From contig CM075102.1 in assembly GCA_037576195.1 (NCBI GenBank), positions 39,490,745 through 39,554,744 on the forward strand: 64,000 bases of DNA. Reading direction: 5' to 3'. The DNA is from Phytoseiulus persimilis. Lineage: Eukaryota > Arthropoda > Arachnida > Mesostigmata > Phytoseiidae. Position numbers and translations under genes: made by a program. Below the pieces are notes generated by a model, which was not told the origin of the DNA, ran no database searches, and worked only from the letters and a program-made list of their open reading frames with translations. Of this stretch, positions 1 to 12,912 are shown one piece after another (the stretch's first letter is position 1; each line of letters opens with the position of its first letter).

Positions 1-1065
1 AACTCTGAGCGTCCGGAAGAAAGCGTTCGAATCGTTGCACCAAATAATGCTCCACTCTCAGAGAAAAACTACGAGCCTCACGAGGAGGATCTCCGCCTGA
101 GCAACTTCCTCCAGGCCACGATTGACATCGAGGAGCACAACGCTCGCTTCCACGCTGGCGAAGTCAGCTACTCGCTCGGACACAACGAGTACTCTGATTT
201 GTCGGCCGCCGAGTTCAAGAGTAAGATGCTCGGAAAGAGGCGCATGAGCTTCCAGGGAAGGAATTTCACCGAGGTTCCTGCGGCCTCGATGCCGTCCCTC
301 CCACGCAGTGTCGACTGGAGGCAGAAGGGCATCGTAACCCCCCCTAAGGTAGAGTTCACGACCCCAATCTTGCCTTTGACGCTCTCCGTTCTCCGCATAC
401 TCTAGCGGCCAGACCAGAGCCCATATTTGAGCACCGTTTCGGAATTTCAGAACCAAGAGAGTTGCGGATCCTGCTACTCTTTCGGAGTGCTCGGAGTCGT
501 CGAATCCGCCATCGCCCAGTCCACCGGAAAGATGGTCGATCTCGCTGAGCAGCAAATCGTAGATTGTTCTTACAACTACCGAGGCGACATGAACGGCGGT
601 TGCGATGGTGGCCATGAGGTCGTTGTCATGGATTTCGTTTCTGCACGTGGAGTCGTCCTTGAGAACAGCTACAGTTACAGATCTGGTCAAACCAAGACGC
701 ATCACTCTTGCCAGAGGTCGACCGGATCTTACGGCAAGGGTCTCAAGTACAGAGAGGTCAAGCCCGGAGACGAGCGAAAGCTGGCTGAGGCTGTCGCCCA
801 GTACGGCACCATGGTCATGTCCATCTCTGGAGAGAACAGGGACTTCCAGATGTACAGGGGAGGCATCTACGACAACTCCAACTGCTCTAAGCAAGTGGAT
901 CACGTCATTTCTGTCGTCGGCTACGGGTCTGAGAACGGCAAAGACTTCTGGATTGTCAAGAACTCCTGGGGAAGCACTTGGGGCGAGAATGGTTTCGGAA
1001 GGGTTCTGAGAGGTGTCAACATGTGCGGTGTTGTCTCTGACAGCTCTTGGTCTGTCTCCGTCTGA
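1..1065 (+). CDS. Cathepsin L-like cysteine protease, 3' part
   Basis: Papain-family (C1A) endopeptidase, normally secreted or lysosomal. Two exons are visible. The first is open from the window edge; a likely true exon start is position 62, after a pyrimidine-rich stretch ending in CAG. It runs to 348. The intron is 349-450 (GT...AG, phase 0) and the second exon is 451-1065. Exon 1 carries the inhibitor-I29 prodomain (IEEHNARF, then NEYSDLSAAEF) and the mature start SVDW. Exon 2 has the oxyanion Gln and catalytic Cys in NQESCGSCYSF, then LAEQQIVDC, GGCDGG, catalytic His in VDHVISVVGYG and catalytic Asn in VKNSWGSTWGENG. All catalytic residues are present, so it looks functional. The residue after the catalytic Cys is Tyr rather than the usual Trp, as in the second cathepsin at 61417-63862. 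Signal peptide and start codon lie upstream, outside the window. Confidence 0.93.
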
Positions 1066-3961
1066 GCGCCCACTTCTAGAGGAATTAAACATTTGAACAT
1101 TTTCAAACGAGTCTTCCGCTGCAGGATTCGAAATTGAGTCCTCTCAACAGCATCAATGTGTGTCTTCGTCACGCTCTCCAGCCTGATACTGGAACTTTCT
1201 CGAAGATTCCGGGAGGGCTATGGAATCCCGAATGATCGCGTACGGTAGGACCAAGGAAACCCATCCAAAGACTCTTGAGGTCACTCTGCACAACCTACAC
1301 ACACACGCTCCAAAGGAACTCAAGTGATTCGTCCGAGAGCAACCTGCTCTTTCCCACTATTCCTTGAGCTTTCGCCCGATCGGTCCATCTGCTCGAGCCT
1401 CAGTAGATTCTTGTGGGGATCTGTGTTTTTTCCCCGTCTTGCGACTCTCCGGATTTCCTGAAAGGGGATTGAAGAACCCCTCGCTCGCACCTTGGATATG
1501 TATGAATCACATCCATGGTGAGTCAAGCGCCGAACGCTCCAACAAGACATGCCGGCTCTAGCATGCTGGAACGGAGCTCGTTGTCACGCTGGGGAGACCA
1601 ACTTGGAGGTCAACCAAGAGTACGATGGGTTTATTCGCGCTCTGTTCCTCCTTCCAAGCACAGCCTCGGATCGTGAATACCATTGAGCCCACTAAGAGCG
1701 TCCGTTATACGAAGAATCCAGCAATGCGGTCATGCTGCGGACAGTCGCTTCCTGTAGGCGTTTTCTTGCATCGCTTTCACTTTCATCGGTAGTGGGCTTT
1801 CATTTCCAGTCAGTCGGGCGCCAGATTTCCAGTCAGTCTCCCGCATCCACGAGGATGCTTCTCCCGTCCCCTACTGAACGGGAGAAAGATTTTGTGCTAT
1901 TTTCCCGAAATCCAGGGCTGTCGGTTGGTGTCAGGTATCAACCGCGAGTCGGCACTCACTTTGTATAGGCGCGAGACTCCGGAATTGCCTCTCGAACTGC
2001 CCGGTCTTGGCTAAATAGCGAGGTAGAATCGAGAACATGCGAAGATAAGAGGAAAATTCCGACAATGTTTCCCATTAGGAGCTTAGAGCAAGCGGATGTA
2101 TCATCGCTAGATGAAGCGCAATCCTAGGTTGAAGTAAGACTCCCGATCGGAAAGGGCAGCGCTCTGCTGCGTGGCTTCGTGAAAGAAGCCTGGCGTCCGG
2201 TTCGGAGTGATTCCGAACGAAAAGGGAAGCGCTACCGTTATTCGTCTCAATAATTAACGACAAACGTCGAAAGCGGATGCCAGTAATGGCGTCGCTTCCG
2301 GTGGAAGGGGTTTCGAGGAGCCTTGGAATAAAAATTATCTCTCGACCACTACACCATCTGAAGTGGTGAAGGCTGGCCGCTGTGACGTTTTTCGGTCGGT
2401 GACTCCACGGTGTCAGCCGTGTCCCTCCTGTATGCTCGGGAACAGTACGTGCTCTCTAACCTGTTTTATTCAAGCCTTCGACCAACCTCTACCCAGAGTC
2501 TGAGACGTCGCGCCATGCACTTACAGGCAAAGAATGAACGAATGAATGAATGGATGAATAACAGTTAAACATTTTTTATGGCATTTCCACATACGCGCCC
2601 CATTTCCCTGTCTGAGCTCAGACGCAAAGGGACGCTCGCTACCCACCGGCCTCTCATTTCCATATGAGTAGACAACACGGCGACTAGTATCTATTGAGAT
2701 TCAGTCGTTCCTCTTGGCGCGCAAGATGACCACTGACTGGGGTGTCACTGACCAGAAACGCATTGGTCGAATATAGAGCCTGACGCGGGGAAAAAGTGGA
2801 GCACGGAGGAAGGGGGCGACAAACACGGCAATCGAAGCGAGCAGGAGACAACGGGGAGGGGGGTGATAGGTTCCCGGAATGATACTGAGTTGAGCTTGGA
2901 TCGCATCTGAATGAGACACGCATCCGCGATATGCAGCAGGGTCTTACGACTCATGTAGCTCATTCGTACATGCCTATCCAGAAGGGAGGAACACACAAAC
3001 AGACACAACCCCAAAACAGCGAAAATGACGATCGCAAAAAGCCGGCTCACCCGTGCTGGGGACGTCCCCGCGTCAGGCAATATCCGGATGTCATTCACAT
3101 GCCTATAAATTTTATGCGGGAAATCCAATTTACGAGGCGACGGGAGTTGCACAACAGGAGATGCATGCTGAAATCATACAGATACGGTCAGGCACATTGA
3201 GAACTGTCTCCCGCATGTGGCGGCGCGATCCCCTGCAATAAGGCACGCGAATTGAAGGCGTCATTCGAAATCTTCGGCCACGGACTCCTATGAGTACATG
3301 TCGTTTCCTTGGAGATAAGGTACGCCCCCATCATTGAGGTGCCTTGATCTCGCCGCAAATGCATAGGGGTAGGTTTTGAAACCATTGAGCGTGGTTGTAC
3401 GCTGGCCCTGTTCGCCATTGAGTTGGGGAATGCTGAGGTGACATTCATGCTTTGATGCTTGTCTGACGAGGTGACGGAACCAGCCCGCGCCCGCCCACAC
3501 AAGCTCGGAGAGACCCGCTGGAGCAATCGTCAGAGAAGCGCCACCGTAACGTGCTCCCATGAGCTTCCCCGAGAGAAGGCATTTAACGACACGAAATGAA
3601 TCGCCTGTTCGTTCTGCAATAGATTCCCGTAGCACAAATGGAAGAAAACTGGAGTTAGGAATGTCATCGAGTTGGAATGAAGCAAGAGGAGGAGGTCAAC
3701 TGGCCACCGTGCGTGATCCCGGCGAGCCAGATCAATTCGTTTTCCGACATATCCCATCCTGGGGCACCGCTTCGGCACCTCTAATGAGCTGTCTCGAAAG
3801 CCCTGATCGGGAAGATCTGTTAAACGGGACAAAGAAGCTCCTCAGAGTCATCTTTCCCTTTGCTGAGCCATGGATTCCCCCGAGAGCTCCGCTGAATCGC
3901 ATCACAAATATGGTTTACTGTCTGGAATTCCACCGCTTGGCATCCCAAGGTCCCTCTAAAA
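1066..3961. other. Intergenic, no gene recognised
   Basis: No reading frame here resembles a protein I know. A short direct repeat (atttccagtcagtc, twice about 25 bp apart) lies near 1801-1845. A minus-strand open frame at 2745-3152 (135 codons) includes one hydrophobic stretch (LFAIVIFAVLGLCLFVCSSL). It has no recognised domain and could be a lone exon or chance. Confidence 0.4.
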
Positions 3962-4081
3962 CAGAGGTGGGAAACATGGTGGGGCCCCCGAGCCAAATTG
4001 TGGCCCGCAGGCACAGCGGCAGGCGCAAAAAAAACGGACCGAGGGCGTGGTGGCCCACGGGCCGCACTCTGCTCACCCCTT
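3962..4081. mobile_element. Short hAT-type MITE
   Basis: About 120 bp with imperfect terminal inverted repeats. The left end begins cagaggtgggaaac and runs into GC-rich gtggcccgcagg. The right end, read on the other strand, begins aaggggtgagcagagtgcgg and runs into cccgtgggcc. These ends resemble known hAT-type non-autonomous elements. The flanks are ctctaaaa on the left and ctcttaag on the right, a 6/8 match that fits a degraded 8-bp hAT target duplication. A 229-codon open frame at 3559-4248 runs straight through it, which argues against that frame being a gene. Confidence 0.55.
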
Positions 4082-4989
4082 CTCTTAAGCATCTTGAAGT
4101 ATTTCCGGCATTCGCGGATACACAGGGTCGTGGAAGACCACCCGTTCACAGTGCTCCAGGATTTGGTCGCTCGTTTGACTCGTCTTTCGTTACTCGAAAG
4201 CGTTGTCCCGATGGGATTCTGCCTAGAATCTCCGCCGCTGGAAATTAGACCATTCATCTCGCCGTTGACCACCGGATTCCCTGGGTAGAAAGAACCTTCA
4301 ATCACCTTAGAGGAATTCCCACGCGCTCGGACGGGCTTTGCACTGGCGCATGGGGAGGCTGAAAGGTCCGTGAAGAAATGAATTCGTGGTCAATCAATTT
4401 GACGTTCGAATCATGATGCGTCGAGCTGCGGAAGAACAGCTCCGGAACGAATCATAAACCATATTGGAGGAAAGGGATACGCATCAATGATCTGCACTCT
4501 CCGCGATCAATAACAAGAGCGGGTGATCTGAGCACTACTCAAGTCCACATATGACCGTACTACAGGGACGCCGAGAATAAGGAATCTTGCTCTGATTCAG
4601 CTCATCATGAAGGATCGTTGTTCCGTTCTTCGATATCGAAAAAAGCTGGAAGTCAAGGGACGTTCATTTGCGCTTGGGAAACAGATAACTTCGTGTATAG
4701 GCGATTGCCTACCGGAAAGTGTGCGATTTCCAGGAAACAGAAAGCCTGAAGTGAGATTCGAGAAGCTCGAGAAAAAACGGTCGCCACTGCGCGCTGCGCG
4801 GACCTTGATGCTGAACCGGCTAGTTCTGCTAAAAAATCATGAGGGATTCGTTCCCGCGATGGTGTCGAGGATTCATACGACGATCCTTCCAAGTGGTCCT
4901 CCTCGAAAAAGCATCTCAACTCTATGAAAATCGACCCTGTTCTTTGTGTTGAAAACCACAGGCTTGAGGAACTCGGCCGCGAACTCTAG

Positions 4990-5330
4990 AAGCTCAGTTG
5001 CCGCTACTCTCAACGGTTTCAGGCCTTCGCTATGCCGACGATATCGTTCTGATGGCGAACGAATGGGGAGATATGGATAAGGAAACCCTCTTGAAGGGAA
5101 CACCAGAATCCAGAGTCGCCCAGCTTATGAAACCCAACCCTCGAAAGAGCGCAGCCTTGGTTTCCTCTCGACCGCCCGCAACATATATCCAGAAACAAGT
5201 CCCAGGGAAACGCGGGCCGCAAAGACCTAGGTGGCATCATACCAGTATCTCAGAATCGAAGTGTCATCGAAGACTTCAACTAACCATTGCTTGGTATACC
5301 GGCGAGCAGAACTAGTCAGCGTGATCCCCT
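4990..5330 (+). pseudogene. LINE-type reverse transcriptase relic
   Basis: At about 5022-5060 the plus strand encodes GLRYADDIVLMANEWGD. YADD is the catalytic box of non-LTR retrotransposon reverse transcriptases, in its usual setting (hydrophobic-R-YADD-I-hydrophobic). About 180 bp downstream, in another frame, DLGGIIPVSQ resembles the YLG-x-x-I motif that follows the YADD box in LINE enzymes. No long continuous polymerase frame survives, no 5' or 3' end of an element was found, and the frame changes between the motifs. It is a short decayed fragment; the clade cannot be assigned. Confidence 0.5.
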
Positions 5331-8300
5331 GGAATCGAATTTTCAGCCGGAGAAAGACATCGAGCCCAAAATTGGGAGATGTCGACTGAAGAGGCAAACA
5401 AGGCGATCCTAAGACTCAACGCGAGAACACCTCAACCTTTCCAAAGTATTCGAAGAATCCACCGTATTGAATAAGTTTATCGAGGCAGAGCTAGTTTTGA
5501 GCTTCTTCGATGCTCGAGAAACCACGAGCGGAACGATGTTCCTCAAAAATATTGAATCCATGAAGCCAACCATCTGAACCTCATGGCGGCGAACTTCTCT
5601 TTGGGAAGTCATCGTCTATCTTAGGTGCCTCTAAGATTATGAATTTCCGTTCCCTGTCCAACGGAAAAGCAGGCTCGCGACTCGCGGATCATCCCAAGCA
5701 ATGTACCTTAGTGGCACTCGGCGACAGCCACTTATGGACATCATTCAGCTTTCCCCTCCAGGACAAGAAGCTAGAAGAGCTCGATTCTTGGGTGGGAAGA
5801 AAGGAGATCGGGCCGACCCAGCGATTTCGTTGTCGGGTAATTTGAACCAATCCATTAACTCTATGCGATCGGAAAGAGTTTCAAACTCGGCTCCCCTGAG
5901 GAGTTAGGGGGCGGATACATCGAGGACGCGTCTCACAGATCCTTAGCTGGAAATCTGGAGCTGACGGACTTTCGAGAAACATTCTATTCCGCGTCGAGCC
6001 TGGCACTTCCGAATTCGATCGGCTGAGTCTAGAAGTTTTTCGGTCAGTCTTCTGGAAAATATTGAGAAAAAATAGAAGCTTCTCCTGAGTCGGATATCTA
6101 AGCGGATGGAGGAGAAAAAGATGCGCCATCTTTTCAACCATCGATCTCAAAAAATATTTATGTTTCATCGAGTAATGAGCAAAAGCACAGAGGGTAGGGA
6201 AGTTCCCGACCTACGATGAGCACCCCGTATGCGGTGACTTTTTCGTCCTGTGGCTGCGTACGATGAACCACTAGAATGGATGGAATCATAACGCAGTTAG
6301 TGCGTTGCTTCTGTTCTCGGAGTACTTGAAAATATCACGCTGTGTCTTCTCCATTCTTCATTAGTCCGAATAGAACACCTCAAAATGCGACCCTTTGCAA
6401 CATCGATTTCCACGTAGCTCGGGTGGCATCGCTTCCACAGAACTTGGCTGCTTCTCAACTCCATATCCTTGAACACGTCATGAGCAGGGGTCGCAAAAAT
6501 CATCCAGTCCGAGTGGGATCTCTCACTGCTTTCTCTGTTTGAATCTCTCCTTCACCACTCTTTGCAGAGATGTTTGAATGCCTTTCAATGATTTGTCCAA
6601 CAATTCTCGTTTCTGGTCGACGATCGTGACGTGTTGCCCAGCTTTTGCAGCTACCTACAACGGAGGAATATTTACTCGGATCACCTTCGATTATTTTCTC
6701 CCGGGGAAACCTGATCCGTTTTCGTTAACTGGGTAGTAGCGGGATCCATAGCATCTCCGTATAGTGTGACCGGCTAGAGTATACTGCGGAGATGGCTATC
6801 AAATTCAACGCGTCCACTGAACCCACATGTGGAGGAAAGTGTCGGGATCCGGAGCTTCTTTTCTCAACAGTGTTTCGTCATCGTCACCATCGCGATCACC
6901 GCAACAGGCCACTTCGTTTTTCCACGGTTTTCCGTGAGAGAACGAAAGAGGCGCCTCCGGAATCCCCTGAATAGTTCGTTCTCAAGCGAGATCAGCAATC
7001 CTTGAATTCTTTTCAGAAGGGATAGAATTGAATTGATTCATCTCGATAAATTTAGTTTTCGGCGCGGACATTAGGATGAGGCTGAATCCGAAGGGAAACC
7101 AAGAAAATCAAAAAGAATCCAACAAAGTCGTGTTCCTCAACCTCAAGCCATTCTGCCTTTGTTCAATAGAAGGTCCCAGAGGCGTATCGGTATGGAGTTC
7201 AGACGAGCTTGTACGGTTCGAAGCTGGAGTTTGCGCCAACACTCCTTTATTGAGTTTTTGGGCTCTAGAATCGACTGATACTGCTCCCGGTTGCGTAAAC
7301 CGATCTGAAGAGGATGCTCCGGCAGTTTACCATAGAATTCAAATCGGGACTGTTGGCAGGATAATCTAGCAATCGCACTCGATGCTGTTCAAACTATGCT
7401 CTCGACGACCTCGGAATGAGCGAGTTCTCCAAACCCGATTCATCATCCTCAGATGCTTGCAGTGCGGAGGGGAACGCGATCGACGATTCGCCGCTGTAGG
7501 GAATTGCAGCTCAAATCATGACTGATCCACCACCGGAGTTAGGGCTCAAAATCCGGCGTGGTTCTCGCCGTAGATCTCGCCAGTGGGAGGCCGTCTGGTC
7601 CGTTGATGTCTAACTGTTTCTCATCCGAGAAGATGCAATGCGACTTGCAATGCTGAAGTCGCATAATTGCTTCTTTCAATAATATGATCCTTGGTCAACT
7701 ATGGAGTTCCCGCCATTTTCCACCACGAGAAGTGTTTCCCACCCCTGAGAACTCTGTTAACGTGTCGAGATGATACTGATTTGATTCGATCTCATACCTG
7801 CACATCGAGGTCGTCTCTCAGTTCCGATGATTTGCGGCCAGATTTCGATGCTGGCACGAATAATCTCCTTCGACAACGACCTGAAAGTACTCGATTCAAA
7901 GTTTTGACGGATTTTTCGCCGTAATTCTCGGGGTCTTCCAGGAAAGTTCGAATAGCACACCTCGAGCGACCCATCCCACGCGCGATTCATTGAAACGCCA
8001 TATCGCTGACGGCTAAGGATTGAAGCCTTTCCAGCGTCACTCATAATGTTCTTCCTTCCTGTGCCCCGGAGATCGAGAAAACTGCACGGCACACGGCCGG
8101 TCCTGTGTAGTGCGGTGAATTTTCGGATAGAACCTGTCGCGGGAAATTTTCCGAAGCAGCTTCGTTGTCTCACCGATACGACTCAATTTCAATGAAAATA
8201 CCCGCGAAATGCGGGTGTCCAGCAGAAAACTAGTTTTTCCGGAACAAATCAATTTGATTTGATTCCTTCACAATGAAACTCATTGGTTATCGTTGTCGCG

Positions 8301-9355
8301 CGTGAACAAACTGATCAGTGGATCTCCGCTACAGATCTGATCAATAGCCGCCTGAGTAAGGCCGGCTCTTCTTGATTCGGACGGAATATGCACATATTTC
8401 ATGTTGGAGTCATCGCGCTGCAACCATGCACGCATGCGTCTCGTTTCGCCCACCCCAGCCTACTCGTCAGCAGAACATTTCGACTGTGAACCGCTCCTAG
8501 GCCGATATCAACGGGATCGATTCCGTTTCCCCAAAGGAGCGTCGTGAATTTAGAAGCGCTCGTTCCGCAATCAACTCGCTGACTTGTGAGCTCAATCCGA
8601 GTTTGGACTCAAGAATACCTCAGTTAGGAGTCGGGCAACGTCTCTGACACATTGGGTTCCAATTCCATTTAATGGGGCGAAAGATGATGTTCCCCGCTGG
8701 TAGTTGGTATAATTAAAATCGATATTTCAGCAATCCATACTTGAGATCTGAATGAGATAAACAAAAGCACACACTTCGCGGTTGAGAGACGGGAGCTCTC
8801 GTGCCAGTGATCATACTCGGGGAGGGAAGGATAAGGGGAGAGAACCTGAAGGACTCTGTTCCTGCCTCGCACTCATCGATAAGAGTCCACGTGGTTTGGC
8901 GGGTACGCGACGACGACGTAACCAGGAAGGTGAGTTCGGCTCGTCATAACGTGTCTCCGTTGGATGCAGGACAAATATCTGTCATTGTGAGGCGATCAAA
9001 CTCAAGTCAGAGGTCTGGACGCGGAGCGGTTGGTGAGAGCCCGGGATGTGGCATCAGCCCCTCTCACTTGGATTTGTAGCCGAATCACACGGTCGCCCAA
9101 CGTTTTTTCTCGCGAAACACACCGAAAGCGGAAGTACCTTCCCAGCTATCGCGGTCGTTGGGAGGGATAGGGAAATCATCTGTACGGGAGCTGCTTCCCC
9201 ACTGTCACCTGTTGAGTAAACACCACTCAGACCTTTTGTCCCGCAGCGCTCGCCTGCTACCGGAGATTCAAATCATAAGATACCTGTCAACGGAGCATTA
9301 CGCACAACCACCATCAGGGAAACTTCTCGCTATTTCTCCAGCCCCAGGAAAGGAA
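5331..9355. other. Intergenic, no gene recognised
   Basis: Only short open frames occur (under 140 codons), with no recognisable domain, splice-framed exon or RNA gene. I see nothing that supports a specific feature. Confidence 0.4.
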
Positions 9356-10684
9356 ATGAAAGTTGTTTTGTTCGTCGGGAGTATTCGTCCGGGACGCATG
9401 ACGGAGAGAGTTGCGAAGCTCATGTGTGACTATATGTCTCGCCTGGGCGGTATCGAAGTCGTCACTTTCGGTGAGCTTTCCCTCAATTTTGAGCTGTTCG
9501 TCATCTCTCGGCCGAAGCAAGTGTATGTTCACTTCGCGAACTTCCCGCTTCTTGCTAGAGCACATTCGGGATCCGCTGAATAAGAATATTTCTCATGTGA
9601 CGATATCAAGATTCGATAAAATTGACTGGTAAATGATTAAATAGTATAATTCGTGTTTCTATGCAGATCCCCTCGAGAAAACTCATCTTGCCGTCGTTGC
9701 AGAGCCCGTCCATTTTTCCGTGAGTACTAGTTCGACGACCCCCTCGGAATCAGAGAGAACTCTGATCTATCAGAGTGAGGATTCGGATTTTAGGAATCAT
9801 CCGAAAGAATCACCTTCCGTGAAATCCTAGAGCTATTCAGCTTCTCTGTATCCGAATCAGGGAATCTATCGTAGGAGCATGCGGACCCCTTAGCTTCTGA
9901 AACGAGGTTCCCATAATCCTCGAATATGCTCAATTCCCCAACCCTAAAATTTTTGGGGAGCTATGCGGAGGAATGCCGCGTATTCTTCATCCTTATCAAT
10001 GCTTATATTCTGACGCTGGGCGTGTTTTGTTGACTTACGGGAGTTCGCTTAGCGTCGATGATTCCCACCACTCCAGGCGGACCCTCCCGAGGATCTCCTC
10101 GCGGATCAGAGAACCATCGAGAGCGCCGATGGCTTCGTGGTCGTCTGCGGAGAATACAACCGTTCCATCCCTCGTGAGTTACGATTCCCACGCAATAGTT
10201 CCTGGAAAATATCGCAGCAATCTGCAAGAGTCGGATCCGGGCTGAGTCGTTTCTCCTTGCAGCTGTTTGCGCCTCGATGATGTGCAACTTCCCGCCGAAG
10301 TCCTACGCGGCGAAGCCGGTGGTCTTCGTCAACTATTCGTCTGGTACTCAAATAATTCCCAAATGTCGCCTTCTGTTGGCGGCGGATGGCAATGACATGG
10401 CGCGCTTGCGAAATCTATTCATCTCCTGAGCCTGATTGATTTCAGGTCAATACGGTGGCGTTTCCGCGACAATGAGCCTTAGGCAGTTTTGCACCGAGCT
10501 GAGCATGATTCCGCTGCAGTCAGCTATCAACCTGCCTAATGTCAACAAGACCGTTTCCGAAGATGGCAATCTGGAGAATTCGGCATTCGAGAGTCAATTG
10601 AAGAGAGCGCTCTCTCAATTTTTATGGTATGCGCGAGCTATGAAAGTTGCTCGGAGCAATAAGGATGACCCTTTTCCCGCATGA
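9356..10684 (+). CDS. NAD(P)H-dependent FMN reductase family protein
   Basis: Flavodoxin-fold flavoprotein that reduces FMN or quinones with NAD(P)H, probably cytosolic since no signal peptide is seen. Five exons join in phase: 9356-9470, 9667-9719, 10077-10173, 10263-10343 and 10446-10684, giving about 194 residues, usual for the family. The start ATG opens MKVVLFVGSIRPGRM, whose GSIRPGR is the phosphate-binding loop for FMN. Later family landmarks are ADGFVVVCGEYNRSIP (strand and turn that normally read E-Y-N) and GGQYGGVSATMSLRQF, matching the usual G-G-V-R-A-x-x-x-LR region. Each exon is framed by GT and AG. A decayed second copy lies 7 kb downstream at 17870-18430, so this locus was duplicated. 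Close bacterial relatives include azoreductase-like and ArsH-like enzymes; the substrate here is unknown. Confidence 0.87.
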
Positions 10685-12912
10685 CCCATGATGGGTGGAA
10701 GCGAAGGTAGCCGAGGAGTCGTAGCTCGGTCGTCGATCGTGGAAGATGAACTGTTCAATTGTGCCTCCTGTGGTGTTGCTTGAGGAATTCACAGACGAAT
10801 ATTCTGGCTGGAAAATAAAGCAAATGCGATACTCGAGTGGAGTCTGGGAGCCCACGAATCCTCGAAACCTAGGCGCAAAGCCGGTCCACGATCTGTTCGG
10901 GAAATGCTCTGAGAATTCCCCCTAGTCGAGATGATCTCTCCGGCATGAAGATGTCGTCCAAACTGGAATCTCTTAGCCGCTGTTTCTGGATCGAATAGAA
11001 GAAAGGACTATGAGTTGATTTCTTGCGTTTGGTTCGGTCGGGCCCACGTGCGTCCTCATACAGGAAGCGCGTTTCTCTTGTGAACTCAGTACCCAATGAT
11101 TGACCCATGAATTTGGGTGCGCATACGAATGCCCGTGATGGGCCCGTGATCTCAGACTGAGAAATTATAATTTTGGCTACCTCTTTATTCCGAATCGCGC
11201 GAAACCATTCGGATGGCCTCAAGGGGGCGAGGATGCCTGCCCTCGAAAACCTGGATGAAGCGCACGACTGCAGGGGCACGAACTGCTCCTGATTGGAGGA
11301 GAGCATACAGGAGACATCTCGAGAAAATAGGCACGATTTATGGAAACTGCGAGAAGGGGAGAAACGCTTGAACATGTCACCGGAGACCATCGGGGAGGAT
11401 AATTTCAGGGAACCTGGTTCCTGGGAGGATTGCACAACGCAGGAACCCCAACGAATGAGTTGTTTAGGGGCATGCGAGTGTTGAGCATCGTCGAGCATTC
11501 CTTCATTGTTTTCACTTGTTCTTCGTCATCGGTCTCTTCGCATGGTGCTGATTACGAGACAACGATGAAGAGCAGTTATGCCCGCTTGCTGTGATGAACA
11601 ATTTCGGTCACAAGGCCGTTCTCCCTTTCTCTGACGATTGCCCGGGCGACTCCTTATATTCAGTTGAAGGCTCTCGCGAATTCATGGGTAGAATTGGCCT
11701 TCTCACGGGAATGCATCGGTAGATTTTGCCCACTCACGAATTCTCTGAAAACTCCCAGTGCGAAACTCGGACTTCGGTGTTTCAGGGAATCCTTCGAGCT
11801 TGAACCGAAGCTACAGAAGGTGAACGAAAAAGTGTGATGGCTCTGATAGCCGGAATCGAGCCGAACAGTGGGCTTAGCAGATGTTGTCTTCGTCATCATT
11901 TTCGTTTATCCAGCACCGAGAGGGAAAAGGAGAAATGAATAACGAAAACCACGGTTCCTTGCCGGTTTCCACCAATCGTGGAGAATCGGCGGCTGCATTG
12001 CACCATGATAAATTGAGAAGTGTCGTTGTGAACATCGTGGAACCGTATCGTCGATCTTTAAGCTCCCGCTCAGCAGTTCTCAGCCTCCAAACGGGTGATT
12101 TCTACAGAATCGTCATGGCCCGCACATTTCCTTGAGAATCAGATCGAGTATGATGATGGATTTCGAGTGGGTTCGTTTCGAAACACTCTGAAGAGTACCA
12201 CAAGTCAAAGGTTTCAAGGAATCACTTCCCCAGGAGGACCCCATAGTCATAACACTTGAGGAAACTTATTGTGGCAGCGACGTCTTTGTTCTCTGGCCTG
12301 TCTTGAGGCGTCCCCGATTTCACCGGGTCGAATTAGGAATCGCGTCTCGACCGTCGAGTGGCAGGGATTCTGAGAGAATAATTAGCTTAACTCGGGAGGG
12401 AAACAGTAGCCTCGTTCTTCGTCGGCGGGGACAGCGCCTTTCACGGTGCGCTCGTCGCCCAGAGCATGTTCTCGGGGCCAAGCTTTGCATCAAGGGGCCA
12501 GATAACCGAGAACAGCAGTGGGAGATACCTAGAAGCCGAAGAGGAACCTGCTCCTGCGCCCTGAGAGCTTAACAGGCGCACCTTCAATCATAAAAGCAGC
12601 TGTGTTCTTCCGCGTCGACCTTCTTCTCTTCTCCACAGTGAGCCTTTCTGGTAGGCGCAAGCATTCCAGCTGTGTAGACCTTAACATCTCGTATTGGGGT
12701 ACGAGGAGCCAAGGGGGGCCGGCGAACATGTTTCCAAGTTCTTGGGGTTCCGTGAGGGTGGTCACGAAAACCGTTCCCACGGCAATAAAGAGGATAGATC
12801 TTCCCCCAGTACACAGAAATGGCTTCCTGTCTTGAAGGAGACCCTGGAATTTTTCATATTTCTCCAATCCGATGCTGGAGATCTTAGCCCTGAATTGCTG
12901 TGTCCCCTACAT
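10685..12912. other. Gene-poor stretch with one unexplained long ORF
   Basis: Contains a minus-strand open frame at 10869-11498 (209 codons), listed separately. The rest has only short frames without recognisable motifs. Confidence 0.35.
10869..11498 (-). CDS. Hypothetical protein, 209 codons
   Basis: An uninterrupted minus-strand frame with an ATG start. At this base composition, 209 codons without a stop are unlikely by chance, but no domain is recognised. The product would be serine- and arginine-rich, with no signal peptide or membrane segment. It is followed by no obvious splice donor. It may be a single-exon gene, one exon of a longer gene, or an old mobile-element coding remnant. I do not assign a function. 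Confidence 0.25.
   Translation of the reverse strand: MLDDAQHSHAPKQLIRWGSCVVQSSQEPGSLKLSSPMVSGDMFKRFSPSRSFHKSCLFSRDVSCMLSSNQEQFVPLQSCASSRFSRAGILAPLRPSEWFRAIRNKEVAKIIISQSEITGPSRAFVCAPKFMGQSLGTEFTRETRFLYEDARGPDRTKRKKSTHSPFFYSIQKQRLRDSSLDDIFMPERSSRLGGILRAFPEQIVDRLCA

Noticed and set aside
58..1092. 344-codon minus-strand open frame
   Set aside because: It is the shadow of the left-edge cathepsin gene, which has all catalytic motifs on the plus strand.
3559..4248. 229-codon plus-strand open frame
   Set aside because: It runs through a hAT-type MITE (3962-4081), has no domain, and is matched by a long open frame on the opposite strand, so it looks like composition-driven chance.
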